From Paulownia fortunei (lineage: Eukaryota; Streptophyta; Magnoliopsida; Lamiales; Paulowniaceae), in assembly GCA_019321725.1 (NCBI GenBank), contig CM033120.1, forward strand, positions 3,260,275 to 3,324,274: a stretch of DNA of 64,000 nt, in the 5' to 3' direction. Position numbers and translations under genes: made by a program. A model generated the notes under the pieces. It was given only the letters and a program-made list of their open reading frames with translations. It had not been told where the DNA came from and did no database searches. Position 1 is the stretch's first letter. Each line of letters starts with the position of its first letter. Shown piece after piece: positions 55,230 to 64,000 of the stretch.

Positions 55230-56844
55230 TGATAAGTGCATATTTTTACATATTTTTGTATACTTTTCTTGCTTTATTCTTGTTGATATTATTATTTTAT
55301 TAATGTTTTGTGTTAAGGAATCAATGAATATAAAAAGATCAAAAGAAGCATGTTTCTAGACTTGTGCAATTTTTGTATTTTGAGCATAACTTCATGATCG
55401 AAAGCCCTATGGACCTGAAGCTTATTTAATTTGAAAGCCAATAGATAGAAGTATAACCTTTTTATTGGAAGCTTAGCCCAATTCAGTCTTGATTATAGAA
55501 TAAAATTGTCCAAGTGGTTGCACAAAATGGATCACCAAAATTCAGATCATAGTTCACCCCAGTATTGACTTATTTAACCAATTGGGTCATATCTCTTCAG
55601 CCCAAACTTATTTTGGGCTGCAATTTTGATATGTTATACATAAGAGTTAAATAAACAAGTCTTCAGAAGACAAAATAGTGAGAAAATATGTCAAAATGGT
55701 AAAAACATAAGCTGGACATTGCTAATGCTGTTAAAGGATGGCTCTTGGACATGATTCGGTAAATTGACCATATCTCCTTCATGAGACCGCCAAAGTTGAT
55801 AAAGGATATATGAAAATATATTACACCAAAAGATATACAATTTTTGTTCTTTACTCATCATCACAATCTGGTTGTATCTGACCTAAAAATGCAATTCAAT
55901 TCAGTAGGTAAGGACTTGGTGTAACAACTTACCAATTTTTTACAACTAGCATACCACTTGATTAACCTCTCCATTATTTATTTGGCCTCTAGCTTACTCC
56001 AAGTACTATAAATAAGCCATGTATTAATCTTGTAAAAGAAGAGGGGTAGAGGGTTACTTTAGACTATGTTTTTTATATGTTTGTTATCTAGTAATGTAAG
56101 TTTTCTAGTAGTAGTAGAAATGCATTCTCTAGTTTCTCTTCTATTTTTACTCTTTCCTACTTTTATTATGTCTTTCTAAATTTCATTTTGTTGAGAAAAA
56201 AGGGTGAACCTATTGATGGAGGAAGATGAATGGTTATAAGGGTAGAAAATATTTAAGTATGTTATATTATTGTTTTGAGTTTTGATCTAAACATTACTTG
56301 TTTTATCGTGATTCTTGATTTATGTATCTCCAATGGCACAACAAATACTTGGTTCATTTATCTTATTGTACGGTTTTACCCCACCGACTACTAATGTGAA
56401 ACTTTGATTTGTTGTTGACAAAGATGTGCATAAATGCTTGATCCCATAAATAAGTGTTGGCGTTAAGAGATAATTTGCAATAGTAATAAAATATCATAAT
56501 TGCCTTATTGCATGAGTTATTTGATAATATCTTCCCATTGGAACCTTCATGATGTATGAATTCCAATAGTGGCAATTAATAGAGGTAAAAAAAAAAAAAA
56601 ACCATTTCTTTATCCAAAACTCAATATTGGATCCCTGATCCTCAATATTTTTATTACTTTGGTTTTTCTTTAGTTACAACATGCATTAATTGTTCATATA
56701 TTTTAATTCACATAAATCCCATTCTTTTAGAATAATAATACTGAATTCTTCAAGCAACTTCCCTGTGGATCGAGCTCGGACTCACGAGAAATTTATTACT
56801 TAATACAACCTGCACTTAGGCATTTGACCTTAAAGTTGTAGCCA
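55230..56844 (+). repeat. Athila-type LTR L (plus)
   Basis: 1615 bp from TGATAAGTGCATATTTTTAC to AAGTTGTAGCCA. The best-preserved member of the family and the reference for J, K and the solo LTR. Confidence 0.88.
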
Positions 56845-56845
56845 G

Positions 56846-56875
56846 TTTTTGGCGTGGTTAAGTCAAGGTAAGTAT
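56846..56875 (+). promoter_or_regulatory. Athila L primer site and consensus splice donor
   Basis: TTTTTGGCGTGGTTAAGTCA is a damaged primer motif (the GGCG core is kept). Immediately after it AAG/GTAAGTAT (56865-56875) is identical to the donor in copy J. Confidence 0.7.
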
Positions 56876-57036
56876 TCAGGTTTATTAATATTTTTTCTTT
56901 GTAAATATAGTTTGTTTATTTTCTTTATGGATATATAGTTATATGGTATCATAGTCGTAATTCTCGGCGTTTAGTTAGAAATAATTTTGAAACTTTGTTT
57001 GGAAATTTGTTTGAATCATCTCTACACACTTCCACC

Positions 57037-57770
57037 ATGGCTGAAAATGAAAGTGTTCAGGATGAAAATAAGAATCAATGGGTGCGTACAATACATTATT
57101 ACTTGCAACCTACTCAAAATTCTTCTCCTTCTTGTTTCATTTTTCCTCTCAATGCAAATAACTTTCGATTTAAGCAAGGTATGATCACTTTACTTCCTAA
57201 TTTCCATAGTTTAGACTATGAAAACCCTTACTTGCATTTGAAAGAATTTGATAAAATATGTGTTACTTTTGTTAATCAAACTTGTACAAATGAGATTGTT
57301 AAACTCAAATTATTTCTTTTTTCTTTAAAAGATAAAGTAAAAACTTGGCTTAATTCTTTAAAACGTAGGTCAATTGGCATTTGCCAAGAAATAGAAGCTG
57401 AATTTTTGAAAAAATTCTTTCCAATTCATAATACTAATGCTTTGAAAAGAAAAATTCAATTTTTTTCTCAAAATTCTAATGAAGATTTTTTTCAATATTG
57501 GGAAAAATTTAAAAATTTGTTGAATTCATGCCCACATCATGGTTTTGAAAAATGGCGCTTAATTAGTTATTTTTTACGAAGGTTTAACTCCTGAAACAAA
57601 ATAATTTATTGAAACAATGTGTAATGGTGAGTTTCTTGATAAAGAACTTGATGAAGTCCTAGAATATCTAGATTATTTGGAAGAAAATTCTCAATCATGG
57701 TATAGTGTTAATTCTTCTAAAGGTTCTATTAGATCTAATATTGTTAATAGTAATAAAGAAAAATATTACC
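57037..57770 (+). pseudogene. Athila L gag, interrupted by element M
   Basis: ATG at 57037 (MAENESVQDENKNQW), chosen over the in-frame 56995 because copy J starts at the same place. Open for 185 codons through the retrotransposon gag domain: YLHLKEFDKICVTF, KLKLFLFSLKDKVKTWLNSL, AEFLKKFFPIHNTNALKRKI, FFQYWEKFKNLLNSCPHHGF. A one-base frameshift in the T run near 57572 leads to a stop at 57592-57594. The continuation in the other frame (YEGLTPETK, stop, FIETMCNGEF, LDYLEENSQSWYS) runs to 57770, where element M begins. This is the best preserved Athila coding piece here. Confidence 0.88.
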
Positions 57771-60068
57771 TGTAATGCCCAATTCTCAATTCTCTCCTAC
57801 ATAGCCAATAATAAGCATTTTGTATGAATATGCATCTAATCAATGTACATTATTGAATTATGGCATACAAATAGCATGATTGCACGAACATGAATAATTG
57901 TTATTATATGCTTTAGTTATGATTTAACATGCATTAGTACATGAAATATGAGATCAAACTTTCATTTCTTGATTTAACATATTCCTTAAGTGCCCTTTTT
58001 GCAGTGAAAAGCTCGGTATCTCGGTTAAGGAAGATTGATGTGTTGAATGGCCATAAAATGAATTATTTGTATTGCTCCATACTAGTTATATGCTAAAGTG
58101 ATTAATTGTCTAAATATTTACTTGAAATATGTTACATTGGCTAAGAACTAAAAGTATGCACAATGGTGCAATTTGATTGGTTGGTTGACTAGGTTGCATA
58201 AAACCATTCCAAATCGCATTGCACTTGATTATAACACCAAAGCATCAATTTTTGTCATCTCCTTAGCCCATGAACGTGGCTTTTGGCATGAGAAGACACC
58301 AAGCATGATGCAACCAATCATCACCCTCCACTTACCTCTCTTTGAAAGGTCAAAGAAATCATTTTCATCCATATTTCTTGTGGAAGCACCTAAAAAACGA
58401 CCAGCCCTTATTCTCCTAAGTTTCTCCCAAATTTCTACACTCTCATACTCACAAAAATTGAATTCAATCCATAGGAATCCATAGAACACAAGCTAGAACA
58501 AGTTTCCATCCTTTTAAGCTTGAAAACCGTTGATTTTGAAGCTTAAATCCAACTTAATCAAGGTATATTCTTTTTCAATGTTTCTTATGATGAATTTGTA
58601 GTATCTTGGATGGTTACATGTTTTATTATGCTTTTGTATGATTGAAAACTTAAGTAAGTTACACTTGAAGCCAAAACCAAGCTAGTTAAGCTAATTTTTA
58701 GCAAAATTGATAGTCTTGTGAAATTGTTTAATTTACTTGTTTCTATTGATTTTGTAATGCTTATATTGTGTTTGGAAGTTTCTTTGAATGATTGAAAACA
58801 ATAGCAATTAGTTTTCTTAATTGAAGGTTAGAATCAATTTAAGTTAGAATCAAGTTTACGTTATTTTAATTCGGATTCTGTTCATGTTTTAGAGGCTGCC
58901 CTAATAATTATGTTTGAATTATTAGTTATTTAATGGCTGCCCTAATGTTTAATGTCTTGAATTAGTAGTAAAATATGGAGTATGCATTGTTTTTAAGGTT
59001 ATGTAATTGATATGTAATTCTTTACAAAAGATTGAAAAGTGTATATAAACTTTAACTAGAATAGACTAAATGATTTATAAAAAGGATATTAAATGGTACA
59101 TGATTTGATTATGTTAGGCCTTTAACACATCCTATCTTCCAAAGAGATTGGCCTTTTCACCTAGCACAAAGTGGACTTAAGGTAAGTTGAAGCTTTCATT
59201 TGGTGTATCATAAGAATCATATAATGTTTGTTCATGTTTTAATGTGATTGTTGTTGTTTGTCAAATGATGTAATATTTGATGCATTTATGGTTTATGAAG
59301 CATGACACTATTAAGAATATAATGAGGTTTTTGAAAAGGAAGTATGGTACTTGATTGATGGTCGGGTAGACAAGGGACGCGGGAGGGACCGGCGGACTCA
59401 ACAAATGGTGGCAAATACTTGAGGTTGAAAAACCGGTATAGGAAAGCCATAATGAATGAGATAGAATACGGCTAATACCTGAGGTTGAAAGACCAAGTAT
59501 GGAAACCCCGTATTAGTTCTCTTATTGGCCAATCATTATGAACAGGTTCCGAAAACTATGGTCTATCGCTATTAGTTAGGTACCACGCTTCAAGGGCCCT
59601 AAAGATTGATTTATGAATGAAAGTTATTAAATAGAATATTGCATTTAATGATTTATGAGATGTGCATATATGTTATTTGTTATTGCATCAGTTTCATCTT
59701 ACTGAGCCTTTAGCTCATTAGATTCATGTGATGCAGGTGGAAATGTACAGGTTTGGAGGTTGACTGAGTTTCTAGAGCGGCCGGACAGAGATTTGTTCAT
59801 ATTCCATGCTTCGACATGTTTTGTAGTTTATTTTGAAAACTCTGTTTTGTTTTTAAATAAGCCGCTCTGTTATGGTTTTGTAAACAGATGTACTCAGTTT
59901 TGATATATGTATATGGTGTGTTTAAAATGATTCAAGTTTTTTTTCTTATAGCTAAGAATGGGAACTTTTATTAAAAACCATAACTCTAGTAAAGATGAAA
60001 AATTAACATTTCTTGACTTAATTGTATCAGCTTGTTTAGGCTCTGCAGTTAGGTTAAGGGGTGTTACA
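57771..60068 (+). repeat. Element M 5' LTR
   Basis: 2298 bp, TGTAATGCCCAATTC...GGGGTGTTACA. The TGTAA...TTACA terminal inverted ends are intact. Two 36-bp copies of an imperfect repeat lie at 59411-59446 and 59471-59506. Short open frames on both strands (e.g. 58173-58484) have no family resemblance. Confidence 0.93.
59411..59506 (+). repeat. Short direct duplication in element M LTR
   Basis: Two units 60 bp apart sharing AATAC(T/C)TGAGGTTGAAA followed by ACC and TATGGAAA-like words. Confidence 0.8.
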
Positions 60069-60073
60069 GTTTG

Positions 60074-60085
60074 TGGTATCAGAGC
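60074..60085 (+). other. Primer-binding site, element M
   Basis: TGGTATCAGAGC, exact tRNA-Met-type motif, five bases after the LTR end. Confidence 0.95.
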
Positions 60086-60271
60086 GGAGGTTTAGTCGTT
60101 CCTGTAGACAGAAGAAGGCATATGAACACATCCTGGCTGGGAAACTTGGTCAACTACTTGTTTATTTGCTTTTATGTTTATTTGATTATATTTCATTCCA
60201 TGTTATTGTCATGATTATGCATTTATTATTGGCTAATGAATGGAATGAGATTGGGCAATGCATATCAGGTC

Positions 60272-61242
60272 ATGGCACCAAAAAGGAAGACAATGGATGA
60301 TCATGAGGGTAATCATAGTGTGGTGGACAATTTGACTGATCTCATTCAACAACAAACTAGAATGCATGGTGAACAGATACAACAATTGCTAGATATGCAA
60401 CAAAGAACCCAAGAACAGAATCAGCGCCTTCCTCCACCACAAGCTCGACAGGATCCTTCACAGGCTGTATATGAGAAGTTTAGAAAGATGGAACCGGTTG
60501 ATTTTAATGGTGGGTCTGATCCCATGGTTGCAGAGGAATGGGTGAAATCTTTGGACACTATCTTTGACTACATGCGAATTGATGATGCTGAGAAGGTACT
60601 CTGTGCAATTTTCTTGTTGAAGAAGGATGCTAGAACTTGGTGGGAAGGAGCTAAACTTGCAGTGAATATGGAAGAACTAACTTGGGAGAGGTTTAAAACA
60701 ATCTTTTATGATAAGTATTTCACCAGGGATGCTAGGTCACTCAGAGTAAAAGAATTCTTGGAGTTAAAACAAGGAGGGATGTCTGTATGTGATTATGTGA
60801 GAAAATTTGAACAGGGTTGCAAGTATGTACCATACATTGCCAGAGACAACAATGAGAAGATGGATCATTTCTTGAGGGGCCTTAATCCTGAAATTAGAAG
60901 AGATGTGAGAATGTCTTCAGTAACAGAGTTTAGAGAACTGGTGGACAAGGCTTTGATGGCTGATTTAGATGAGAAAGAGATTGAGAAATTCCAACAACAA
61001 AAGAAGCAAGTATTCACTCCAAGAAATCTAAACCAGTGGAAGAAAGGAGAGCAAAAATTAAGCCAAGGGAATGAAAAGCGTCCTAGAGTTGGACAGACTT
61101 CTTCTACAATTGAAAGGGCTAAATGTACTAAGTGTGGGAAGAATCATTTTGGGGAATGATATAGTGGTACTAATCGTTGCTTTAAGTGTAAAAAGCCTGG
61201 ACATATAGCAAAGGATTTCCCAACAGTACAGGGGAAAGTTCA
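60272..61242 (+). pseudogene. Element M gag
   Basis: I start it at ATG 60272 ([13 protein letters not shown]), a usual beginning for this family. An in-frame ATG lies at 60236. The gag core includes [62 protein letters not shown] and [16 protein letters not shown]. The C-terminus has [11 protein letters not shown], then a TGA (61157-61159) at the position of a Cys, then CFKCKKPGHIAKDF, where the last knuckle Cys is replaced by Phe. Both zinc ligands lost would affect RNA packaging. The frame runs straight on into protease, so gag and pol form one reading frame in this lineage. Confidence 0.92.
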
Positions 61243-61915
61243 GGGAAGAGTGTATGCAATGACACAAGAACAAGCTGATGCAGATGTTTACGTAGTCACA
61301 GGTACTATTTTAATTTTTGGGATACCTGCAATTACATTGATAGATTCTGGATCTATGCATTCATTTGCATCATATGCATTTGTGAGAAAATTGGGCATTA
61401 CACCAGATTTATTAAAAGTAAGGTACAGTGTGACTGTTTCATCTGGGGAAGAAATGGATTCCAACCAAATGTTAAAGGCTTGTTCTATTCAGATTAGTGA
61501 TAGGACTCTCTATGCAGATCTTGTTGTTTTATCGATGCTAAATTTTGAGGTTATTTTGGGTATGGATTGGCTTACCAAATATCATGCAACAATTGATTGT
61601 AACAAGAAGATTATGATTTTTCAGATACCTGGGGAAGAACAGTTTATGTTTAATGGTATCTCATTCTCACGGTCCTTACCAATTATATCTGCTTTGAAAG
61701 CTCAAAAGATGTTGAATAAAGGTTGTGTTGGGTATTTGGCAAGTGTTCTGGACACCGCAGTTGAAGCACAATTAAAGCCAGAAAATGTAGATGTGGTTCA
61801 AGAATTTGTTGAGGTATTTCCAGATGATTTATCGGGACTACCACCGAATCGAGAGATCGAATTTGTTATTGATGTTATGCCAGGAACTACTTCTATTTTT
61901 AAAGTACCATACTGA
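61243..61915 (+). pseudogene. Element M protease
   Basis: The aspartic-protease domain follows gag in the same frame: VVTGTILIFGIPAITLIDSG with the catalytic D-S-G at about 61330, SMHSFASYAFVRKLGI, LYADLVVLSMLNFEVILGMD and WLTKYHATIDCNKK. The link to RT includes VQEFVEVFPDDLSGLPPNRE. It ends at TGA 61913-61915 where this family has an Arg codon (CGA to TGA, a C to T change in a CpG). Confidence 0.92.
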
Positions 61916-62760
61916 ATGGCACCAACAGAATTGAAAGAGTTAAAAGTTTAATTGCAAGAATTGCTTGATAAGGGTTTTATTCGCCCTAGTTATTCTCCTT
62001 GGGGAGCACCTGTGTTGTTCGTGAAAAAGAAGGATGGTACATTGCGGTTGTGCATTGATTATAGAGAGTTGAATAAGATAACAGTCAAGAATAAGTATCC
62101 ACTCCCAAGAATAGATGATTTGTTTGATCAATTGCAGGGAGCATCTGTATTTTCTAAGATTGATTTGCGTTCTGGGTATCATCAATTGAAGATCAAGGAA
62201 AAAGACATACCAAAGACTGCATTCCGAACAAGGTATGGACATTATTAATTTCTAGTGATGCCTTTCGGTTTAACCAATGCCCCTGCAGCTTTTATGGATC
62301 TAATGAATAGGGTGTTCAAGCAATATCTCGATAAATTTGTGATTGTGTTTATTGATGACATCCTAATTTATTCACGTGATAAAGAAGAACACAAGGAACA
62401 TTTGAAGATTGTGCTGCAAGTTCTTAAAGAAAAACAATTGTATGCTAAATTCAAGAAGTGTGAGTTTTGGCTTGAACAAGTGGTATTCCTAGGTCATGTA
62501 GTATCAAAGGATGGTATTTCTGTTGATCCGAGCAAGGTAGAAGCTGTCATTAAGTGGCCAACACCAACAAATGTATCAGAAGTAAGGAGTTTCTTGGGAT
62601 TAGCAGGGTACTATCGACGATTTGTTCAGGGGTTTTCAAAGATAGCAACTCCAATGACAATGTTGACAAGAAAGAATGTGAAGTTCTTGTGGACCAATGC
62701 TTGTGAAAGAAGTTTTGAAGAACTGAAACAAAAATTGACTACAACTCTTGTTCTTACCAT
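61916..62760 (+). pseudogene. Element M reverse transcriptase
   Basis: RVT_1 domain in the same frame as gag: [80 protein letters not shown], and the catalytic box [13 protein letters not shown] (FIDD) near 62340-62375, then [16 protein letters not shown]. In-frame stops occur at 61949-61951 (TAA, for CAA) and 62246-62248 (TAA, for a Glu codon). From 62249 the frame is open to the window end. Confidence 0.94.
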
Positions 62761-63130
62761 TCCAACTAGAATTGGTGGATTCGTGGTGTATAGCGACGCT
62801 TCAAAAAATAGTTTGGGTGCTATTTTGATGCAAAATGGGAAGGTTATTGCCTATGCTTCAAGGCAATTGAAGGAATATGAAAAGAATTATCCAACCCATA
62901 ATTTGGAACTTGCTGTTGTGGTTTTTGCCTTGAAAATTTGGAGACATTATTTATATGGTAAGAAGTGTGAGATATACACAGATCATAAGAGTTTGAAGTA
63001 CTTCTTTACCCAAAAAGAGTTGAATATGAGACAAAGAAGATGGTTAGAACTTGTGAAGGATTATGATTGTGTGATCAACTATCATCCTGGTAAATCGAAT
63101 GTGGTTGCAGATGCATTGAGCAGAAAATCC
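62761..63130 (+). CDS. Element M RNase H (part of open pol frame)
   Basis: [20 protein letters not shown] carries the first catalytic Asp. [20 protein letters not shown] provides the catalytic Glu, with [20 protein letters not shown] and SLKYFF continuing. The domain closes with [16 protein letters not shown] at about 63087-63130. It is uninterrupted and all expected acidic residues are present. It lies in the 584-codon open stretch 62249-64000 that also includes RT motifs from FLVMPFG onward and integrase. Confidence 0.93.
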
Positions 63131-64000
63131 ACGTCTTCTCTTTTTGTTATACAAAAGTCAATATTACTGGATTTGCAGAGATTAGAGCTTGAAATTGTAC
63201 CTAAAGGGAAAAAGTGTTTGTTGTCAGCCTTAGTGTTGAGACCTGTACTTCAAGATAGAATTAGAGAAGGTCAAAAGGTGGACATGCATTTGTGTAGATT
63301 GAAAAGAATGATTGAGGTTGGAAAGAGGCCAGATTTCTCTATTACTGATGATGAGATTATTCGATATAAAGGAAGACTGTGTGTGCCGTTTGACAAGGCC
63401 ATGAAAGGAGATATTTTAGAAGAAGGTCATACTACTCCTTACTCAGTACACCCAGGTAGCACAAAAATGTATAAGGACTTACAACAACATTATTGGTGGC
63501 CTAAAATGAAGAGAGATATAGCAAAATTTGTGATTGAATGTCTAACTTGTCAACAAGTTAAGATTGAACATCAAAGACCATCAGGGTTGTTGAAGTCTTT
63601 GTTGATTCCAGAGTGGAAATGGGAGCACATTACAATGGACTTTGTGCTTGGATTACCTAGAACACAAAAAGGGTATAATTCCATATGGGTGATTGTTGAT
63701 AGATTAACTAAATCAGCCCATTTTCTTCTAGTGAAATCCACATACAATATCGACCAGTATGCTCAACAATGTATTAAAGAGATAGTCAGGTTACATGGGG
63801 TGCCCGTTTCAATAGTGTCTGATAGAGATCCTAAGTTTACATCTACATTTTGGAAGAGCTTACACAGTGCCATGGGAACAAAACTTGCATTCAGTACAGC
63901 ATTTCATCCACAAAGTAACGGGCAATCAGAAAGGGTTATTCAGATATTAGAGGATATGTTAAGAGCTTGTGTGCTAGATTTTCAAGGGAGTTGGGATGCA
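63131..64000 (+). CDS. Element M integrase, N-terminal and core domains (cut by window edge)
   Basis: The H2C2 zinc domain reads [40 protein letters not shown] and QQVK (about 63420-63560). The rve core has [20 protein letters not shown] with the first Asp near 63640, [31 protein letters not shown] with the second Asp near 63820, and [20 protein letters not shown] with the Glu near 63930. The D-D-E triad is complete. The frame is still open at 64000 (FQGSWDA). The C-terminal part, including any chromodomain that would steer insertion, is outside the window. Confidence 0.93.

Larger units (their letters stand above)
57771..64000 (+). mobile_element. Element M: Tekay/Del-like Ty3/Gypsy chromovirus type, 5' part
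   Basis: 5' LTR 57771-60068, tRNA-Met primer site, gag and a single-frame pol in Gypsy order (protease, RT, RNase H, integrase). It is cut by the window edge inside integrase. It interrupts Athila L gag after TTACC (57766-57770). A C-terminal chromodomain, expected for this lineage, would lie outside. Its coding region is far better preserved than anything else in the window, which makes it the youngest insertion I can see. Confidence 0.92.

Noticed and set aside
58173..58489. Overlapping frames of 103 and 86 codons on both strands
   Set aside because: Both lie inside the LTR of element M, have no domain resemblance and overlap each other antisense.
1..64000. tRNA, rRNA, CRISPR, bacterial operon or organelle insert
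   Set aside because: No cloverleaf, rRNA core, spaced repeat array or organelle gene was recognised on either strand. The tRNA-like words are retroelement primer sites.

Overview
ORGANISM AND OVERALL CHARACTER. The window is AT-rich nuclear DNA of a flowering plant, probably a eudicot. I can support no host gene. Nearly everything recognisable is LTR-retrotransposon sequence: Ty1/Copia elements with tRNA-Met primer sites (TGGTATCAGAGC type), Ty3/Gypsy elements of the Tat and Athila type (TGGCACCGTCTGTGGGAA-like and GGCGCCGTTGCCGGGGA-like primer sites), and one chromovirus-like Gypsy of the Tekay/Del type. All are broken except the last, which runs off the right edge with a largely open polyprotein frame. 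LAYOUT. 1-848 is the end of an Athila-like LTR (minus) inserted into the integrase of Copia element A (minus; integrase 849-1420, leader, primer site, LTR 2032-3654). 3918-5826 is a solo LTR with a 5-bp target duplication. 6117-29000 is an old Tat-type Gypsy element G (plus). Its LTR was split first by Copia B (plus, 6661-13382, duplication CCTAC) and again by Copia E (minus, 13600-26069). The 3' LTR of E is in turn split by a gag-only Tat element F (minus, 14240-18450, duplication CTCAT). The body of G continues at 26070-29000 with protease, a 211-bp tandem duplication, reverse transcriptase and RNase H remnants. 29001-33230 is mostly featureless, with a three-fold TGGGCC cluster, an AT microsatellite and one Tat-like LTR remnant. 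33231-34514 (H) is a second copy of the G LTR that lacks the B and E insertions, so both empty sites can be read there. Copia C (plus) inserted into H at 34515 and is cut off at about 39060. 39061-47523 is a three-unit tandem array of a pol-less Gypsy element (minus) with shared LTRs. 47524-49608 is Copia D (minus), of the same family as C but inverted. 49609-57770 holds three Athila-type LTRs in plus, minus, plus order with gag and protease pieces joined head to head. The third Athila gag is interrupted by Tekay/Del-like element M (57771 to beyond 64000). HOW THE PARTS RELATE. The window shows nested insertion followed by recombination. The pre-insertion paralogue H, the target duplications and the uninterrupted LTR partners let most of the order be reconstructed: G before B and E, E before F, H before C, Athila L before M. 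The observations most worth following are the GC-rich self-complementary hairpin found in the 5' leaders of all four Copia copies that keep a leader, the shared-LTR trimer array, the consensus splice donor kept just after the primer site in both plus-strand Athila copies, and the identical stop codon at the gag-protease border in Copia C and D.
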